Shown piece after piece: positions 35,569 to 44,500 of a stretch of DNA of 64,000 nucleotides. Each line of letters opens with the position of its first letter. Positions within the stretch are counted from its first letter, which is position 1. Below the pieces are notes generated by a model. That model was given only the letters and a program-made list of their open reading frames with translations, searched no databases and had not been told where the DNA came from. Position numbers and translations under genes: made by a program. Where the stretch lies: contig NZ_JBNPXQ010000011.1 in the NCBI RefSeq assembly GCF_050433225.1, positions 62,001 to 126,000 on the forward strand. Reading direction: 5' to 3'. This DNA is from Sphingomonas_D zeicaulis (GTDB lineage: Bacteria > Pseudomonadota > Alphaproteobacteria > Sphingomonadales > Sphingomonadaceae).

Positions 35569-36795
35569 ATGTCGCGACCCGTCAAGCTCCTCTGGTATCT
35601 CACCGCGCCGGACGGCCCCTATCCCTGGGCGCCGGAAGGCCGGTGGGAAACCGGCTTCGACCATCTCCAGCAACTGGCGATCACCATCGATCGCCTCGGC
35701 TTCTACGGCGCGCTGCTGGGCTCGAGCGCGTTCGAGAGCCTGGCGGTGGCCGCGGCGATGATCCCCGCTACGGAGCGCATGCGCTTCCTCGTCGCGCAGC
35801 ACCCGGGCGAGCTTTCGCCGGCGGTGCTCGCCAAATATGCGCAGAGCTTCGATCATTTCTCCAACGGCCGCCTGCTGTTCAACGTCGTCAACGGCAATGA
35901 TGCCGGCCTCGCCGCGCTCGGCATCCATTATCCGCACGACGAGCGCTACGATTTCAGCTTCGAATATTGGGACGCGTTCCGCCGCGTCTATGGCGGCGAC
36001 CGGTCCGGCTATGACGGCCGGCATGTGAAGCTGGCCCCGCGCGGCGAGGGCGCCGCGCCGATGTCGGTCTGGGCGGGCCCCTACCAGCCGGCGGGCGTGC
36101 CGCTGTGGGGCGCCGGCACGTCAGCGCCGGGCGTCGCTCATTCGGTGAAGCTGCTCGACACTTATCTCAGCTTCGCCAGCACCCCGCCATTGCTGGGCGA
36201 CAAGTTCCGCCGCGTCGGTGCGGAGGCGGCGAAGATCGGCCGCAGCCTCGACTACGGCACCCGCCTTCAGGTGATCGTGCGCGAAACCGAGGAAGAGGCA
36301 TGGGCGCATGCCGAGTGGCTGCTCTCGCGCTCCTCGCTCGACCATGCCCGCCGTTCGATCGCGATGCGGCTGCCGCCGGGCGAGACGCTGGAGACCTATC
36401 GCAGCGAAGACCCGCTGATCGAACGCAATCTGGAGTCAGTGCGTCAGGGGCGGTTGCCGAGCGCGCGCGATCTGGAGATCTACCCGAATGTCTGGGTCGG
36501 GCCGGCCTGGTTCGGCTTCGACATCATGGGGCCGGCTTCGGGCACGACCTTGGTGGGATCGGCGGAGAATGTCGCGGCGCGGATCCGCGAATATGCCGAT
36601 CAGGGCACCAGCGCGTTCATTCTCTCGGGCTTCCCGCTGATCGCCGAGGCGCATCGCGTGGCGGACCTGCTGTTCCCGCTGCTCGACCTCGATCACGGCT
36701 TCGACGTGCCGTCGCTGCGCGTGCCGCGCCCCGCCGAACCGTCCGCCCGCCATGACAAGCAGGCGCCGGGCGCCGTCGAACGGCTGGTTGCATGA
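35569..36795 (+). CDS. SsuD-like FMNH2-dependent luciferase-family monooxygenase
   Basis: LLM-class monooxygenase of 408 residues, close paralogue of the gene at 16897 with the same opening (LLWYLTAPDGPYPW) and the same NGRLLFNVVNGND, DERYDFSFEYWDAFRRVY, GVPLWGAGTS and AFILSGFPLIAEAHR segments. It differs mainly in an insertion near residue 160 (GEGAAPMSVWAGPYQPA) and a longer tail. It is predicted to oxidise or desulfonate the compound imported by the ABC system encoded directly after it; the permease start overlaps its stop (ATGA). The gap from the aldolase gene is 12 bp. Confidence 0.9.
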   Translation: MSRPVKLLWYLTAPDGPYPWAPEGRWETGFDHLQQLAITIDRLGFYGALLGSSAFESLAVAAAMIPATERMRFLVAQHPGELSPAVLAKYAQSFDHFSNGRLLFNVVNGNDAGLAALGIHYPHDERYDFSFEYWDAFRRVYGGDRSGYDGRHVKLAPRGEGAAPMSVWAGPYQPAGVPLWGAGTSAPGVAHSVKLLDTYLSFASTPPLLGDKFRRVGAEAAKIGRSLDYGTRLQVIVRETEEEAWAHAEWLLSRSSLDHARRSIAMRLPPGETLETYRSEDPLIERNLESVRQGRLPSARDLEIYPNVWVGPAWFGFDIMGPASGTTLVGSAENVAARIREYADQGTSAFILSGFPLIAEAHRVADLLFPLLDLDHGFDVPSLRVPRPAEPSARHDKQAPGAVERLVA

Positions 36796-37937
36796 GCACG
36801 GACGCGCGCCGGCTCGGCCTGCCGGTGGTGAAGGCGCCCGATGCGGGCGTGCGGACGGTACCGCTGCCCGCACCGGCAGCCCTCGAAGTGGCGAATGTCG
36901 GCGCGCGTGACGGCATCGTCATTCCCGGATGGCTGCCCTGGCTGGGCCTGCGGCTGCTGTCGGGTGTGGCGACGATGCTGGTGATCAGCCTCCTCGTCTT
37001 CATCGCCACCCAGGCGCTGCCGTCCGATCCGGCGCGGGTGATCCTTGGGGCGGATGCCTCGGAAGAGAGCGTACGGACATTGCAGGTGCAACTCGGCCTC
37101 GATCGTCCGATCCTCGAGCAATATGTCCATTGGGCCGGACGTGCGCTGACCGGCGATTTCGGATCGTCGCTCGATTCCAGCGTGCCGGCGAGCACGATCG
37201 TCTCCGACCGGTTCGGCAATTCGGCCACGCTGATGATCGTCGTGCTGCTGCTGGCGGTGCCGCTGGCGTTCGCGGGCGGCGTCGCGCTGGCGATGCGGCG
37301 TGATGGCTGGGTCGATCGCTGGTCGATGAACGCGCTGATCCTGTTCAAGGCGCTGCCGGGCTTCGTGCTCGCCATCGGCCTGATCCTGATCTTCTCGACG
37401 ACGATCTTCCAGATCCTGCCGGCGGTGTCGCTGCTCGATCCCGAACGTTCGCCGCTCGCGCAGCCCGCCTTCCTGGTGCTGCCCGTCGTCACCTTGGTGC
37501 TGACCGTCGCGCCCTTCCTGCTGCGGCTGGTGCGCGCGGCGATGATCGAGACGCTGGAATCGGATTATGTCGCCGCCGCCCGGCTGCGCGGCATTCCCGA
37601 GCGGTGGATCATCTGGCGCCACGCCGTGCCAAACACGCTGGTGCCGGCGATCCAAGGCATGGCGCTGACCGCGCGGATGCTGCTGGGCGGCGCCGTGATC
37701 ATCGAGGTGGTGTTCAGCTATCCGGGCATCGGCAACGCGCTGAACGCGGCGATCGAGCTGCGCGACGTGCCGGTGATCCAGGCGATCACCTTGACGCTGG
37801 CTGCCGCGGTGGTCGCGATCAACCTGCTGGCGGACGTCGCCACGGTCTTCGCGACCCCGAAGCTGCGCACCGCCGAACGGCCGCAACTGCGCCCCGGCAC
37901 CCGCGCGGCGCTGAAACTGAGGGCAGGGAGCGTATGA
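36792..37937 (+). CDS. Opp/Dpp-type ABC transporter permease (DppB-like)
   Basis: Inner-membrane permease of 381 residues. A non-membrane extension of about 45 residues precedes the first span (LLSGVATMLVISLLVFIATQ). A DppB-like body follows, with LGLDRPILEQYVHW and the cytoplasmic EAA loop (DYVAAARLRGIPERWIIWRH), then four more spans. It pairs with the DppC-like permease encoded next (four-base overlap). No binding protein is encoded in this operon; lipoproteins at 18084 and 50761 are candidates. Confidence 0.92.
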   Translation: MSTDARRLGLPVVKAPDAGVRTVPLPAPAALEVANVGARDGIVIPGWLPWLGLRLLSGVATMLVISLLVFIATQALPSDPARVILGADASEESVRTLQVQLGLDRPILEQYVHWAGRALTGDFGSSLDSSVPASTIVSDRFGNSATLMIVVLLLAVPLAFAGGVALAMRRDGWVDRWSMNALILFKALPGFVLAIGLILIFSTTIFQILPAVSLLDPERSPLAQPAFLVLPVVTLVLTVAPFLLRLVRAAMIETLESDYVAAARLRGIPERWIIWRHAVPNTLVPAIQGMALTARMLLGGAVIIEVVFSYPGIGNALNAAIELRDVPVIQAITLTLAAAVVAINLLADVATVFATPKLRTAERPQLRPGTRAALKLRAGSV

Positions 37938-38791
37938 AACGCAAGGGAGGATGGCGCCGGCGGCGCTCGCCCGCGGCAAGGGCGTTGCGCCAGTCGCAGC
38001 TGCGCATCGGGCTGGTGTTCGTCGCGATCACCGTGTTCGTCGCGCTGCTCGGGCCGTGGCTGGCGCCGCACGAGCCGCAGGCGATGGTCGGCCCGACCTA
38101 TGGCATGCCGGGCGAAGGCGCGCCGCTCGGCCATGACTATCTGGGGCGGGACATCTCGTCGCGGCTGCTCGTGGGCGGCCGCTCGGTGCTGTGGATGAGC
38201 CTTGCCGCATCGGCGCTGGCGCTGATCGTCGGCGCGGCGATCGGCATGGCCGCCGGGCTGTTCCGCCGCGGCGTCGACCAGGCGGTGGTGTGGGCGACCG
38301 ATGTGCTGCTCGCCTTTCCAGACCTCATCCTCGTGCTGCTCGTCGTCTCGATGCTGGGGCGCGAACCGTGGCTGATCGTGCTGACGGTGACGATCGCCTT
38401 CGTGCCGGGCGTGATCCGGCTGGCACGCGGCGTCACGCTGGGCGTGGCGGGGCAGGAATATGTCGAGGCGGCGCGGCTGATGGGCTATCCGCGCTGGCGG
38501 ATCCTGTTCCGCGAGATCCTGCCCAACATCGCGACGCCGCTGCTGGTGCATCTGGGCATCATGCTCACCTGGGCGGTCGGCATGCTTTCCGGCCTCAGCT
38601 TCCTCGGTTATGGCGTCGCGCCGCCTGCGGCGGACTGGGGGCTGATGATCAACGAGAACCGCGCCGGGCTGATGATCCAGCCCTGGGCGGTGCTGGCGCC
38701 GGTCGTGCTGATCGCGATCTTCGCGCTGGGGACCAATCTGGTCGCCGAGGGCATCAGTCGCCACGGTGCGCGGATCGGGAGGAGGCAATGA
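37934..38791 (+). CDS. Opp/Dpp-type ABC transporter permease (DppC-like)
   Basis: Inner-membrane permease of 285 residues. Basic N-terminus, first span (IGLVFVAITVFVALLGPWLA), the DppC-type HDYLGRDISSRLLVGGR, EAA loop (EYVEAARLMGYPRWRILFRE) and LNP-type FLGYGVAPPAADWGLMI. ATG 37934 overlaps the stop of the first permease (ATGA) and has GGGAG upstream; the larger open frame upstream lies inside that gene. The stop overlaps the ATPase gene by four bases. Confidence 0.92.
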   Translation: MKRKGGWRRRRSPAARALRQSQLRIGLVFVAITVFVALLGPWLAPHEPQAMVGPTYGMPGEGAPLGHDYLGRDISSRLLVGGRSVLWMSLAASALALIVGAAIGMAAGLFRRGVDQAVVWATDVLLAFPDLILVLLVVSMLGREPWLIVLTVTIAFVPGVIRLARGVTLGVAGQEYVEAARLMGYPRWRILFREILPNIATPLLVHLGIMLTWAVGMLSGLSFLGYGVAPPAADWGLMINENRAGLMIQPWAVLAPVVLIAIFALGTNLVAEGISRHGARIGRRQ

Positions 38792-40572
38792 TTTCGGTCG
38801 ATTTCGGTGCGCCGCTGCTCGCGGTGCGCGACCTGGCGGTCTCGCTGGCCGACGGTGCCGACATCGTCGCCGACATCGATTTCTCGGTCTCGCCAGGCGA
38901 GATCGTCGGCCTCGTCGGGGAAAGCGGATCGGGCAAGACGACGATCGCCACCGCGCTGCTCGGCGCGGTTCGGCCCGGCGCGCGGATCACCCGCGGGTCG
39001 GTGCGGGTCGATGGCCGCGAACTGCTCGAGGCGGACCCTGAGGCGCTGCGTGCGATGCGCGGCCCGCTGATCGCGCATGTCGCGCAGGATCCGGCAATGG
39101 CGCTCAATCCGATGTCGCGGATCGGCGCGCTGCTCGACGAGGTGCTGCGCGCCCATTGCTCCGGTCTCGGCAAGGCGGAACGTGCCGAGCGCATCGCCGC
39201 TGCCGCTCTGGATGTCGGCCTGCCGGCGACGCCCGATTTCCTCCGCCGTTTCCCGCACCAGCTTTCCGGCGGGCAGCAGCAGCGCGTGCTGCTCGCGCTG
39301 GCGGTGGTGCTGCGCCCGCGCCTGATCGTGCTCGACGAGCCGACGACCGCGCTCGACGTTTCCACCCAGGCGCGGGTGCTGGCGACATTGCGGCGGCTGT
39401 GCCGCGAACAGCGGATCGCGGCGGTCTATGTGTCGCACGATCTCGCCGTGGTGCGTCAGCTCGCCGATCGGGTGGTGGTGCTCTATGCCGGGCGGATCGT
39501 CGAGGCCGGCACCGCGCAGGCGATCTTCGCGGCGCCCGCGCATCCCTACAGCCAGGGTCTGCTCGATGCCGTGCCGGATGTGTCCGGCCGCCGCGCGTTG
39601 CGGCCGATCCCCGGCCACGCGCCGGCGCCGCAGGGCCGGCCGGAGGGGTGCGCCTTCGCCCCACGCTGCCCGCGCGCGAGCGATCTTTGTACTCACGCCC
39701 AGCCCGCGCTCGCCGGCCCCGCCGACGGCCAGCGGCTCGCCTGCCATCATCCCGGCCCGCCGCCGGCGCCGGCGACCGTCGCCGCAGCACTCAGCGCCGC
39801 CGGCGTCAGTGCCACGCCGCTCGCCTCCTTCGCCGGGGTCAACGCGCATTACGGGCGCACCCAGGTGCTGTTCGACCTCAATCTCGATCTGAAGGAGGGG
39901 CTCTGCACCGCGCTGGTCGGCGAGAGCGGATCGGGCAAGACCAGCTTCGCGCGGACCATCGTCGGCCTGCTGGAGGATGCCGAGGGGCAGTTCGTCTATC
40001 GCGGCACGACCCACGCGCTGTCGGACCCGCGTCGCCCGTTCGAGCTGCGCCGCCGCATCCAGTATATCTTCCAGAACCCGTTCCGCGCGCTCAATCCGCG
40101 CCAGTCGGTGGGCGAGATCCTGCGCACCGCGGCGCGCCATTTCTTCGCCATCGACGCCGCCGAGGCCGAACGCCGTGCGATCGCCACGCTGGAACGCGTG
40201 GCGCTGCCACCTGAAGTGATGACCCGCCGGCCGCGCGACCTTTCCGGCGGCGAACGCCAGCGCGTCGCCATCGCCCGCGCGCTGATCTGCGAACCCGAGC
40301 TGCTGATCTGCGACGAGATCACCTCTGCGCTCGACGTGTCGGTGCAGGCGGCGATCCTCGCGCTGTTGCAGGATCTGCAGCGCGACGGGCTGACCATTCT
40401 GTTCGTCACCCACGACCTCGCCGTCGTCCGTGCCATCGCCGACGCGGTGGTGGTGCTGCGCGAGGGGCGGATCGTGGAGCAGGGGCCGGTGGATGCGGTG
40501 CTGACGGCGCCGGAAGCGGCCTACACGCGCGGCCTAGTGGCGGATTCGCCGCGGCTCGGGGTGGAGGCTTAA
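38788..40572 (+). CDS. Fused dual ATPase of Opp/Dpp-type ABC importer
   Basis: Cytoplasmic ATPase of 594 residues with two nucleotide-binding domains. The first has Walker A GESGSGKTT (about residue 43), signature LSGGQQQR (about 160) and LIVLDEPTTALD. It ends with the Opp-type Cys cluster (GCAFAPRCP, then DLC and ACHHPG), which in this family can bind an iron-sulfur centre. The second has Walker A GESGSGKTS (about 378), signature LSGGERQR (about 486) and the variant Walker B LLICDEITSALD. GGAGG precedes ATG 38788. Last gene of the 34834 operon; a hairpin terminator follows. Confidence 0.93.
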   Translation: MISVDFGAPLLAVRDLAVSLADGADIVADIDFSVSPGEIVGLVGESGSGKTTIATALLGAVRPGARITRGSVRVDGRELLEADPEALRAMRGPLIAHVAQDPAMALNPMSRIGALLDEVLRAHCSGLGKAERAERIAAAALDVGLPATPDFLRRFPHQLSGGQQQRVLLALAVVLRPRLIVLDEPTTALDVSTQARVLATLRRLCREQRIAAVYVSHDLAVVRQLADRVVVLYAGRIVEAGTAQAIFAAPAHPYSQGLLDAVPDVSGRRALRPIPGHAPAPQGRPEGCAFAPRCPRASDLCTHAQPALAGPADGQRLACHHPGPPPAPATVAAALSAAGVSATPLASFAGVNAHYGRTQVLFDLNLDLKEGLCTALVGESGSGKTSFARTIVGLLEDAEGQFVYRGTTHALSDPRRPFELRRRIQYIFQNPFRALNPRQSVGEILRTAARHFFAIDAAEAERRAIATLERVALPPEVMTRRPRDLSGGERQRVAIARALICEPELLICDEITSALDVSVQAAILALLQDLQRDGLTILFVTHDLAVVRAIADAVVVLREGRIVEQGPVDAVLTAPEAAYTRGLVADSPRLGVEA

Positions 40573-40581
40573 GGCAGCGAT

Positions 40582-40612
40582 TGTCCTCCCCGGGCAAAGC
40601 TCGGGGAGGACA
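40582..40612. terminator. Bidirectional hairpin terminator
   Basis: TGTCCTCCCCG (40582-40592) pairs perfectly with CGGGGAGGACA (40602-40612) around a nine-base loop, between the convergent ATPase gene (stop 40572) and the desulfinase-like gene (stop at 40622). Confidence 0.78.
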
Positions 40613-40621
40613 TGTTCGCGC

Positions 40622-41685
40622 TCAAGCCACGCGCTGTTCCTTGCGTGCACGCCGCTCCAGCACTGCGTCGATCACCGAATGATCGGCCCAGCCGCGCAGG
40701 TCGAAGTCGCGGTCCAGCAGTCCGTGGACCAGCATGAAAGTCTTCTGCCGCTCGAACAGATCGAGCCGCTCCTCCGACAGATCCGGGTGAAGCGATGCGA
40801 TCGCCGCATCGCTATAGGCGGTCGCGACGCCGGCCGAGCCACCGCGCGTCTCCGATTGCAGCACGTTGCGCACGCCCTCGATATTGTCCGCCGCCCAGTC
40901 GGCCGCGTCGAAGGTGCGGTCGATGAAGCGCACGACGAGGTCGAAATGGTCGCGCAGCAGATCCTGATGGACGGTGATCGGCCGCGGCGTGCCGTTGTTC
41001 ACGCGGAAACGCCGATCGGGCAGCGCATCGAGATCGATGCCGACTTCGAGGCCGAGCCGCACCGCGGCGTCGACCGCGGCGGCGCCCTTCACATAGGCAG
41101 CGTCGATCCGGCCTTCGACCAGATCGGGCAGGCCGCTCCACAGCGATTGCAGGCCGCGCGCGCCATCGTCCGCATCGCGTGGCCGGTCATGGCCGGTCTC
41201 GACGAAGATGACGTCGTCGAGGCTCAGGCCGGTCGAATCCAGCGCCCCCTTGATGCCGTGCAGGCTCATGCCGCGCGCGATGCTCGATCCGCGCACGTGC
41301 GACGGATCGGGCCGCTCGACCCAGGCGGGCAGGGCGACGCGCTTGCCCTTCAGATGCTCGGGCCGCGAGATGCCGGAGCCGGGGCGGACGAGGATCGCCT
41401 GCCATTCGTCGATCCAGGTGAGGCCGATCAGCCGGGTGGGGGCACCCTGCGCCCGCGCCGCGAGCGCGAGCAGGCTGCCGCCCTCGCGGATCAGCCCGGG
41501 CAGTTGATGGTGTAATGATGGTGCGCAAGGCCCTGCGCACCATCCTGCAGCGTCGAGATCGCGATGCCGTCCGCGGCGAATTCCTCGTCGAGCCAGCCGA
41601 GCTTGTAGGCAAGGCGGGTCGCGGTCGGCACCGGGCAGCGGGTGAACCAGATCTTGTCGAGACCGGCCTGGGTTGGGGCGTTCAT
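40622..41685 (-). pseudogene. DszB-like sulfinate desulfinase, paralogue D, interrupted by a one-base frameshift
   Basis: Full-length homologue of the protein at 7941 split over two frames. The 5' part runs from ATG 41685 (AGGAGG upstream) through TRCPVP (Cys17) and HHHY, then changes to TINCPG and stops at 41491. The 3' part resumes in another frame with QLPGLIREGG and runs to the stop at 40622. Adding one base after the Tyr codon (next to 41511) restores HHHYDHQLPGLIREGG, with the His-x9-Arg spacing intact. The remainder (GLTWIDEWQAILVRPGSGIS, VNNGTPRPI, LDLFERQKTFML) shows no other damage, so this is a recent mutation or a sequencing error. It lies 26 bp after the TonB gene in the same unit. 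Confidence 0.8.
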
Positions 41686-41711
41686 CCTTATCCTCCTGTG
41701 TTGATCGTCGG

Positions 41712-44291
41712 TCACCAGCGATAGGTGATGGTTGCGGAATAGAAGCCGCCCAGCGGGTTCACCGGGCTGTCCTGCACGTAAGCCTTGCTGGCGAAGGGCC
41801 AGCGGGAGGTGGCGTTGAGCGGCACCTGCGGCGGCTTGCGATCGAACAGGTTGCTGACATTGACCCTGAGGCCGAGCCGTTCGGTGAAATCATAGCCGGC
41901 TTCCAGATCGGCGATGAACACCTGGCCCACGTCGCGGATCACCATTTCGTTGGGACCGCCGGGCACCGTCACCGTGTAGGCGCGGTTGAGCTTGCCGTAA
42001 TAGGTGCCGCGCAGGCCCAGCGAATAGGGGCCCGAACTCCAGTTGAGGCTGGCGATGCCCTTGTAGACCGGCGCCCGATAGCGCGCCTGCACCTGCGTCG
42101 CCGCCGAGACCAACACGATGTTGAAGCGGGAGAGTACATCGGGGGTCGGCGCGATCCTGAGATAGTCCGTGCTGTTGTAATTGCCCGCGAGGCTCCAGCG
42201 CAGCTTGCCCGCCGCGTCGAGGTCGAAGCTGCCATCCAGCACGACGTCGACGCCGCGCGTGCGGGTGGTGCCGGCGTTGATCAGGTAGGAAATGCCATCG
42301 TTCGGCCCGAACAGCGGCGAGGCGGCCTGCACCAGCGCGCCTGAACCGGGATTGGTCAGTTCGCTGAACGTCGCGACCGAGGAAATGCGGTCCTTCACCC
42401 GGATCTGGTAGAGGTCGACCGCGAGGTTCACGTTCGGCGCCGGGCTGGCGACGATGCCCGCGCTGAAGTTCAGCGATTTTTCCGGATCGAGCAGCCGCGC
42501 GCCGAGCGCCTGCGCTTCCGGAGAACTGACCGACAGCGTGTGGTTGGTGGTGTTCACCGTCACATTGGTCTGGCTGAACGACTGGGCAGCGAGCGCCGGC
42601 GCCTGGAAGCCGGTGCTGGCGGTGCCGCGCAGCGCGAAACCGGGGGCGAACTCGTAGCGACCGGAGGCGCGGCCGGTGAGGGTGCCGCCGCTATCCTCAT
42701 AATCCTCGTAGCGCGCGGCGAGATCGATGGTCACCGCCTCGCTGGGGCGAAGCGACAAGCCGGCATAGACCGCATAGACGTTGCGCGATCCGCGCGCCGC
42801 ATCTTGCGGGCGAACGCCGACATCGGCCTGCGATCCGCTTTCGGATCGGGGGATCGGCTGGCCGGCACGGGGGCCGTCGAGGATCGGCTGGCCGCCATGG
42901 TTCCAAGACTGTTCCTCGCCGGCGGTGCGGCGATAGGTCTCGCGGCGATATTCGGCACCGAACGACCAGTCGGTGGTGACGCCGAACAGCCCCTCCTCGT
43001 CGGTGCGCCGCAGGTCGAGATTGTTGGTCCACGCCGAATAGCGATAATTGCCGAGGAAGAAGTCGGTCTTGCTGGCCAGGCCATAGCTCGGGCTGTTGGA
43101 ATCATAGACATAGGTGTCGATATCGTCGCGGCCGAACACGCTGCTGAGATCCCAGTTCCAGCCGCCGATCTCGCCGCGCAGCCCCGCCTGAACTGAGAAA
43201 TTATTCTCCTTCACGCCGCTATAGGGGGTGAAGCCGTCGGGCCAGATCGCGCGCACCACCTCGTCGCGCGAGGGGAAGCGGAAATGCTGCGGCGAACGGC
43301 CGGTGCGGTAGGAATAATCGCCGAAACCATAGAATTCGACGCCATTGCCGAACGGCAATGCGAAGTCGGCGGTGAAGGTCGCGACCTTGGCGCGCGGCAC
43401 ACCGCCCGATGCACCGAAGATCTTGCGGCGATCCACCGTTGCCTCGCGCGGATCGGGCGTGGCGCCCGCCGGCAATGTCGGGCCGGTCGATCGGTTGCCG
43501 CCGGGCAGGATCTGATTTCCCGCCGCATCGCGCGGGAAGTAGAACAGATATTGCGAGGGCACCTCGCCGTCGCCGAACAGCGCCTTCTGCTGGATATACT
43601 GGCCGCTGAGATAAAGGTGCCCCTCGTTGGGCAGCTTCAGCCCGAGGCCGGCATCATATTGCTGGGCGGTGCCGCCGCCCTGATAATATTCGCCGACCCG
43701 CGCGGAGAGGGTGCCGCCCTCATTATCCTTGCGGGTGACGACGTTGATCACGCCCGCGATCGCGTCCGACCCGTAGAGCGCCGATGCGCCGTCGCGCAGC
43801 ACCTCGACACGGTCGATCGTGCTGATCGGGATGAGGCCGAGGTCGACCGCCGCCGCGCCGGCATCGTTCACGCCCAGCCGCGCCGTCACATGGCGGCGGC
43901 GGCCATTGACCAGCACCAGCACATGGCCGCTGCTCAGGCCGCGCAACTGGCCGGCGCGGATGAAGGTGTTGATGCCGTAGCTGGGCAGGTTGGGCACGTT
44001 GAACGACGGCAATGTGTCGTTCAGCGTCTGCAGCAGGCTGGACTGGTTGGCCTCGCGCAAGGTGTCGGCGGAAAGCACGTCGATCGGTGTCGGGCTGTTC
44101 TCGACGGTGCGGCCGGCGCTGCGCGCGCCGGTGACGATCAGCGTTTCGCCACCCGCTTCGGCTGCCGGGTCCGGCGCCGGAGCCGCGGCGGCGACCGCCG
44201 CCTCTTCCGGCGCCGCGGCATGGCCGACGCCGACCGCCGCCAAACTGGTCATGCTCACGCCCAGCAACAGGCGCCCCACCGACTTCCCCAT
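41712..44291 (-). CDS. TonB-dependent outer-membrane receptor
   Basis: Receptor of 859 residues. Signal peptide (LLLGVSMTSLAAVGVGHAAA), Ala/Pro/Glu linker, TonB box-like GETLIVTGARS, plug (about 50-180; FIRAGQLRGLSSGHVLVLVN and IDRVEVLRDGASALYGSDAIAG), barrel ending in YSATITYRW. The plug resembles that of the receptor at 30180. ATG 44291 has GGGAGG upstream; the longer frame beyond it crosses the promoter and was rejected. First gene of a sigma-54-driven pair with desulfinase-like paralogue D, so it probably imports the precursor of that enzyme's substrate. Confidence 0.92.
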   Translation of the reverse strand: MGKSVGRLLLGVSMTSLAAVGVGHAAAPEEAAVAAAAPAPDPAAEAGGETLIVTGARSAGRTVENSPTPIDVLSADTLREANQSSLLQTLNDTLPSFNVPNLPSYGINTFIRAGQLRGLSSGHVLVLVNGRRRHVTARLGVNDAGAAAVDLGLIPISTIDRVEVLRDGASALYGSDAIAGVINVVTRKDNEGGTLSARVGEYYQGGGTAQQYDAGLGLKLPNEGHLYLSGQYIQQKALFGDGEVPSQYLFYFPRDAAGNQILPGGNRSTGPTLPAGATPDPREATVDRRKIFGASGGVPRAKVATFTADFALPFGNGVEFYGFGDYSYRTGRSPQHFRFPSRDEVVRAIWPDGFTPYSGVKENNFSVQAGLRGEIGGWNWDLSSVFGRDDIDTYVYDSNSPSYGLASKTDFFLGNYRYSAWTNNLDLRRTDEEGLFGVTTDWSFGAEYRRETYRRTAGEEQSWNHGGQPILDGPRAGQPIPRSESGSQADVGVRPQDAARGSRNVYAVYAGLSLRPSEAVTIDLAARYEDYEDSGGTLTGRASGRYEFAPGFALRGTASTGFQAPALAAQSFSQTNVTVNTTNHTLSVSSPEAQALGARLLDPEKSLNFSAGIVASPAPNVNLAVDLYQIRVKDRISSVATFSELTNPGSGALVQAASPLFGPNDGISYLINAGTTRTRGVDVVLDGSFDLDAAGKLRWSLAGNYNSTDYLRIAPTPDVLSRFNIVLVSAATQVQARYRAPVYKGIASLNWSSGPYSLGLRGTYYGKLNRAYTVTVPGGPNEMVIRDVGQVFIADLEAGYDFTERLGLRVNVSNLFDRKPPQVPLNATSRWPFASKAYVQDSPVNPLGGFYSATITYRW

Positions 44292-44386
44292 GAAATATGC
44301 CTCCCTGAATTGATGCGCCATTTGGGGAGATTGTTTTCGACCGTTGTTCGATCGAGCGATGCTTTCCCCATGATCGGGGCCATCAA

Positions 44387-44402
44387 TGCAAAGGCGATGC
44401 CA
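44387..44402 (-). promoter_or_regulatory. Sigma-54 (-24/-12) promoter for the TonB receptor at 41712
   Basis: On the minus strand: TGGCATCGCCTTTGCA, with GG and GC ten bases apart and a consensus TTGCA -12 half. It lies 95 bp upstream of the receptor start codon. Confidence 0.75.
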
Positions 44403-44500
44403 AATCGGAGCGAAGTGCAATTATCCAAAGAAACGCAATAATTTCGGGAGGAGTAGGCGGGTTGGTGGGGAGAGTTCTGTCTGTCGCTGATCTGATTCCA

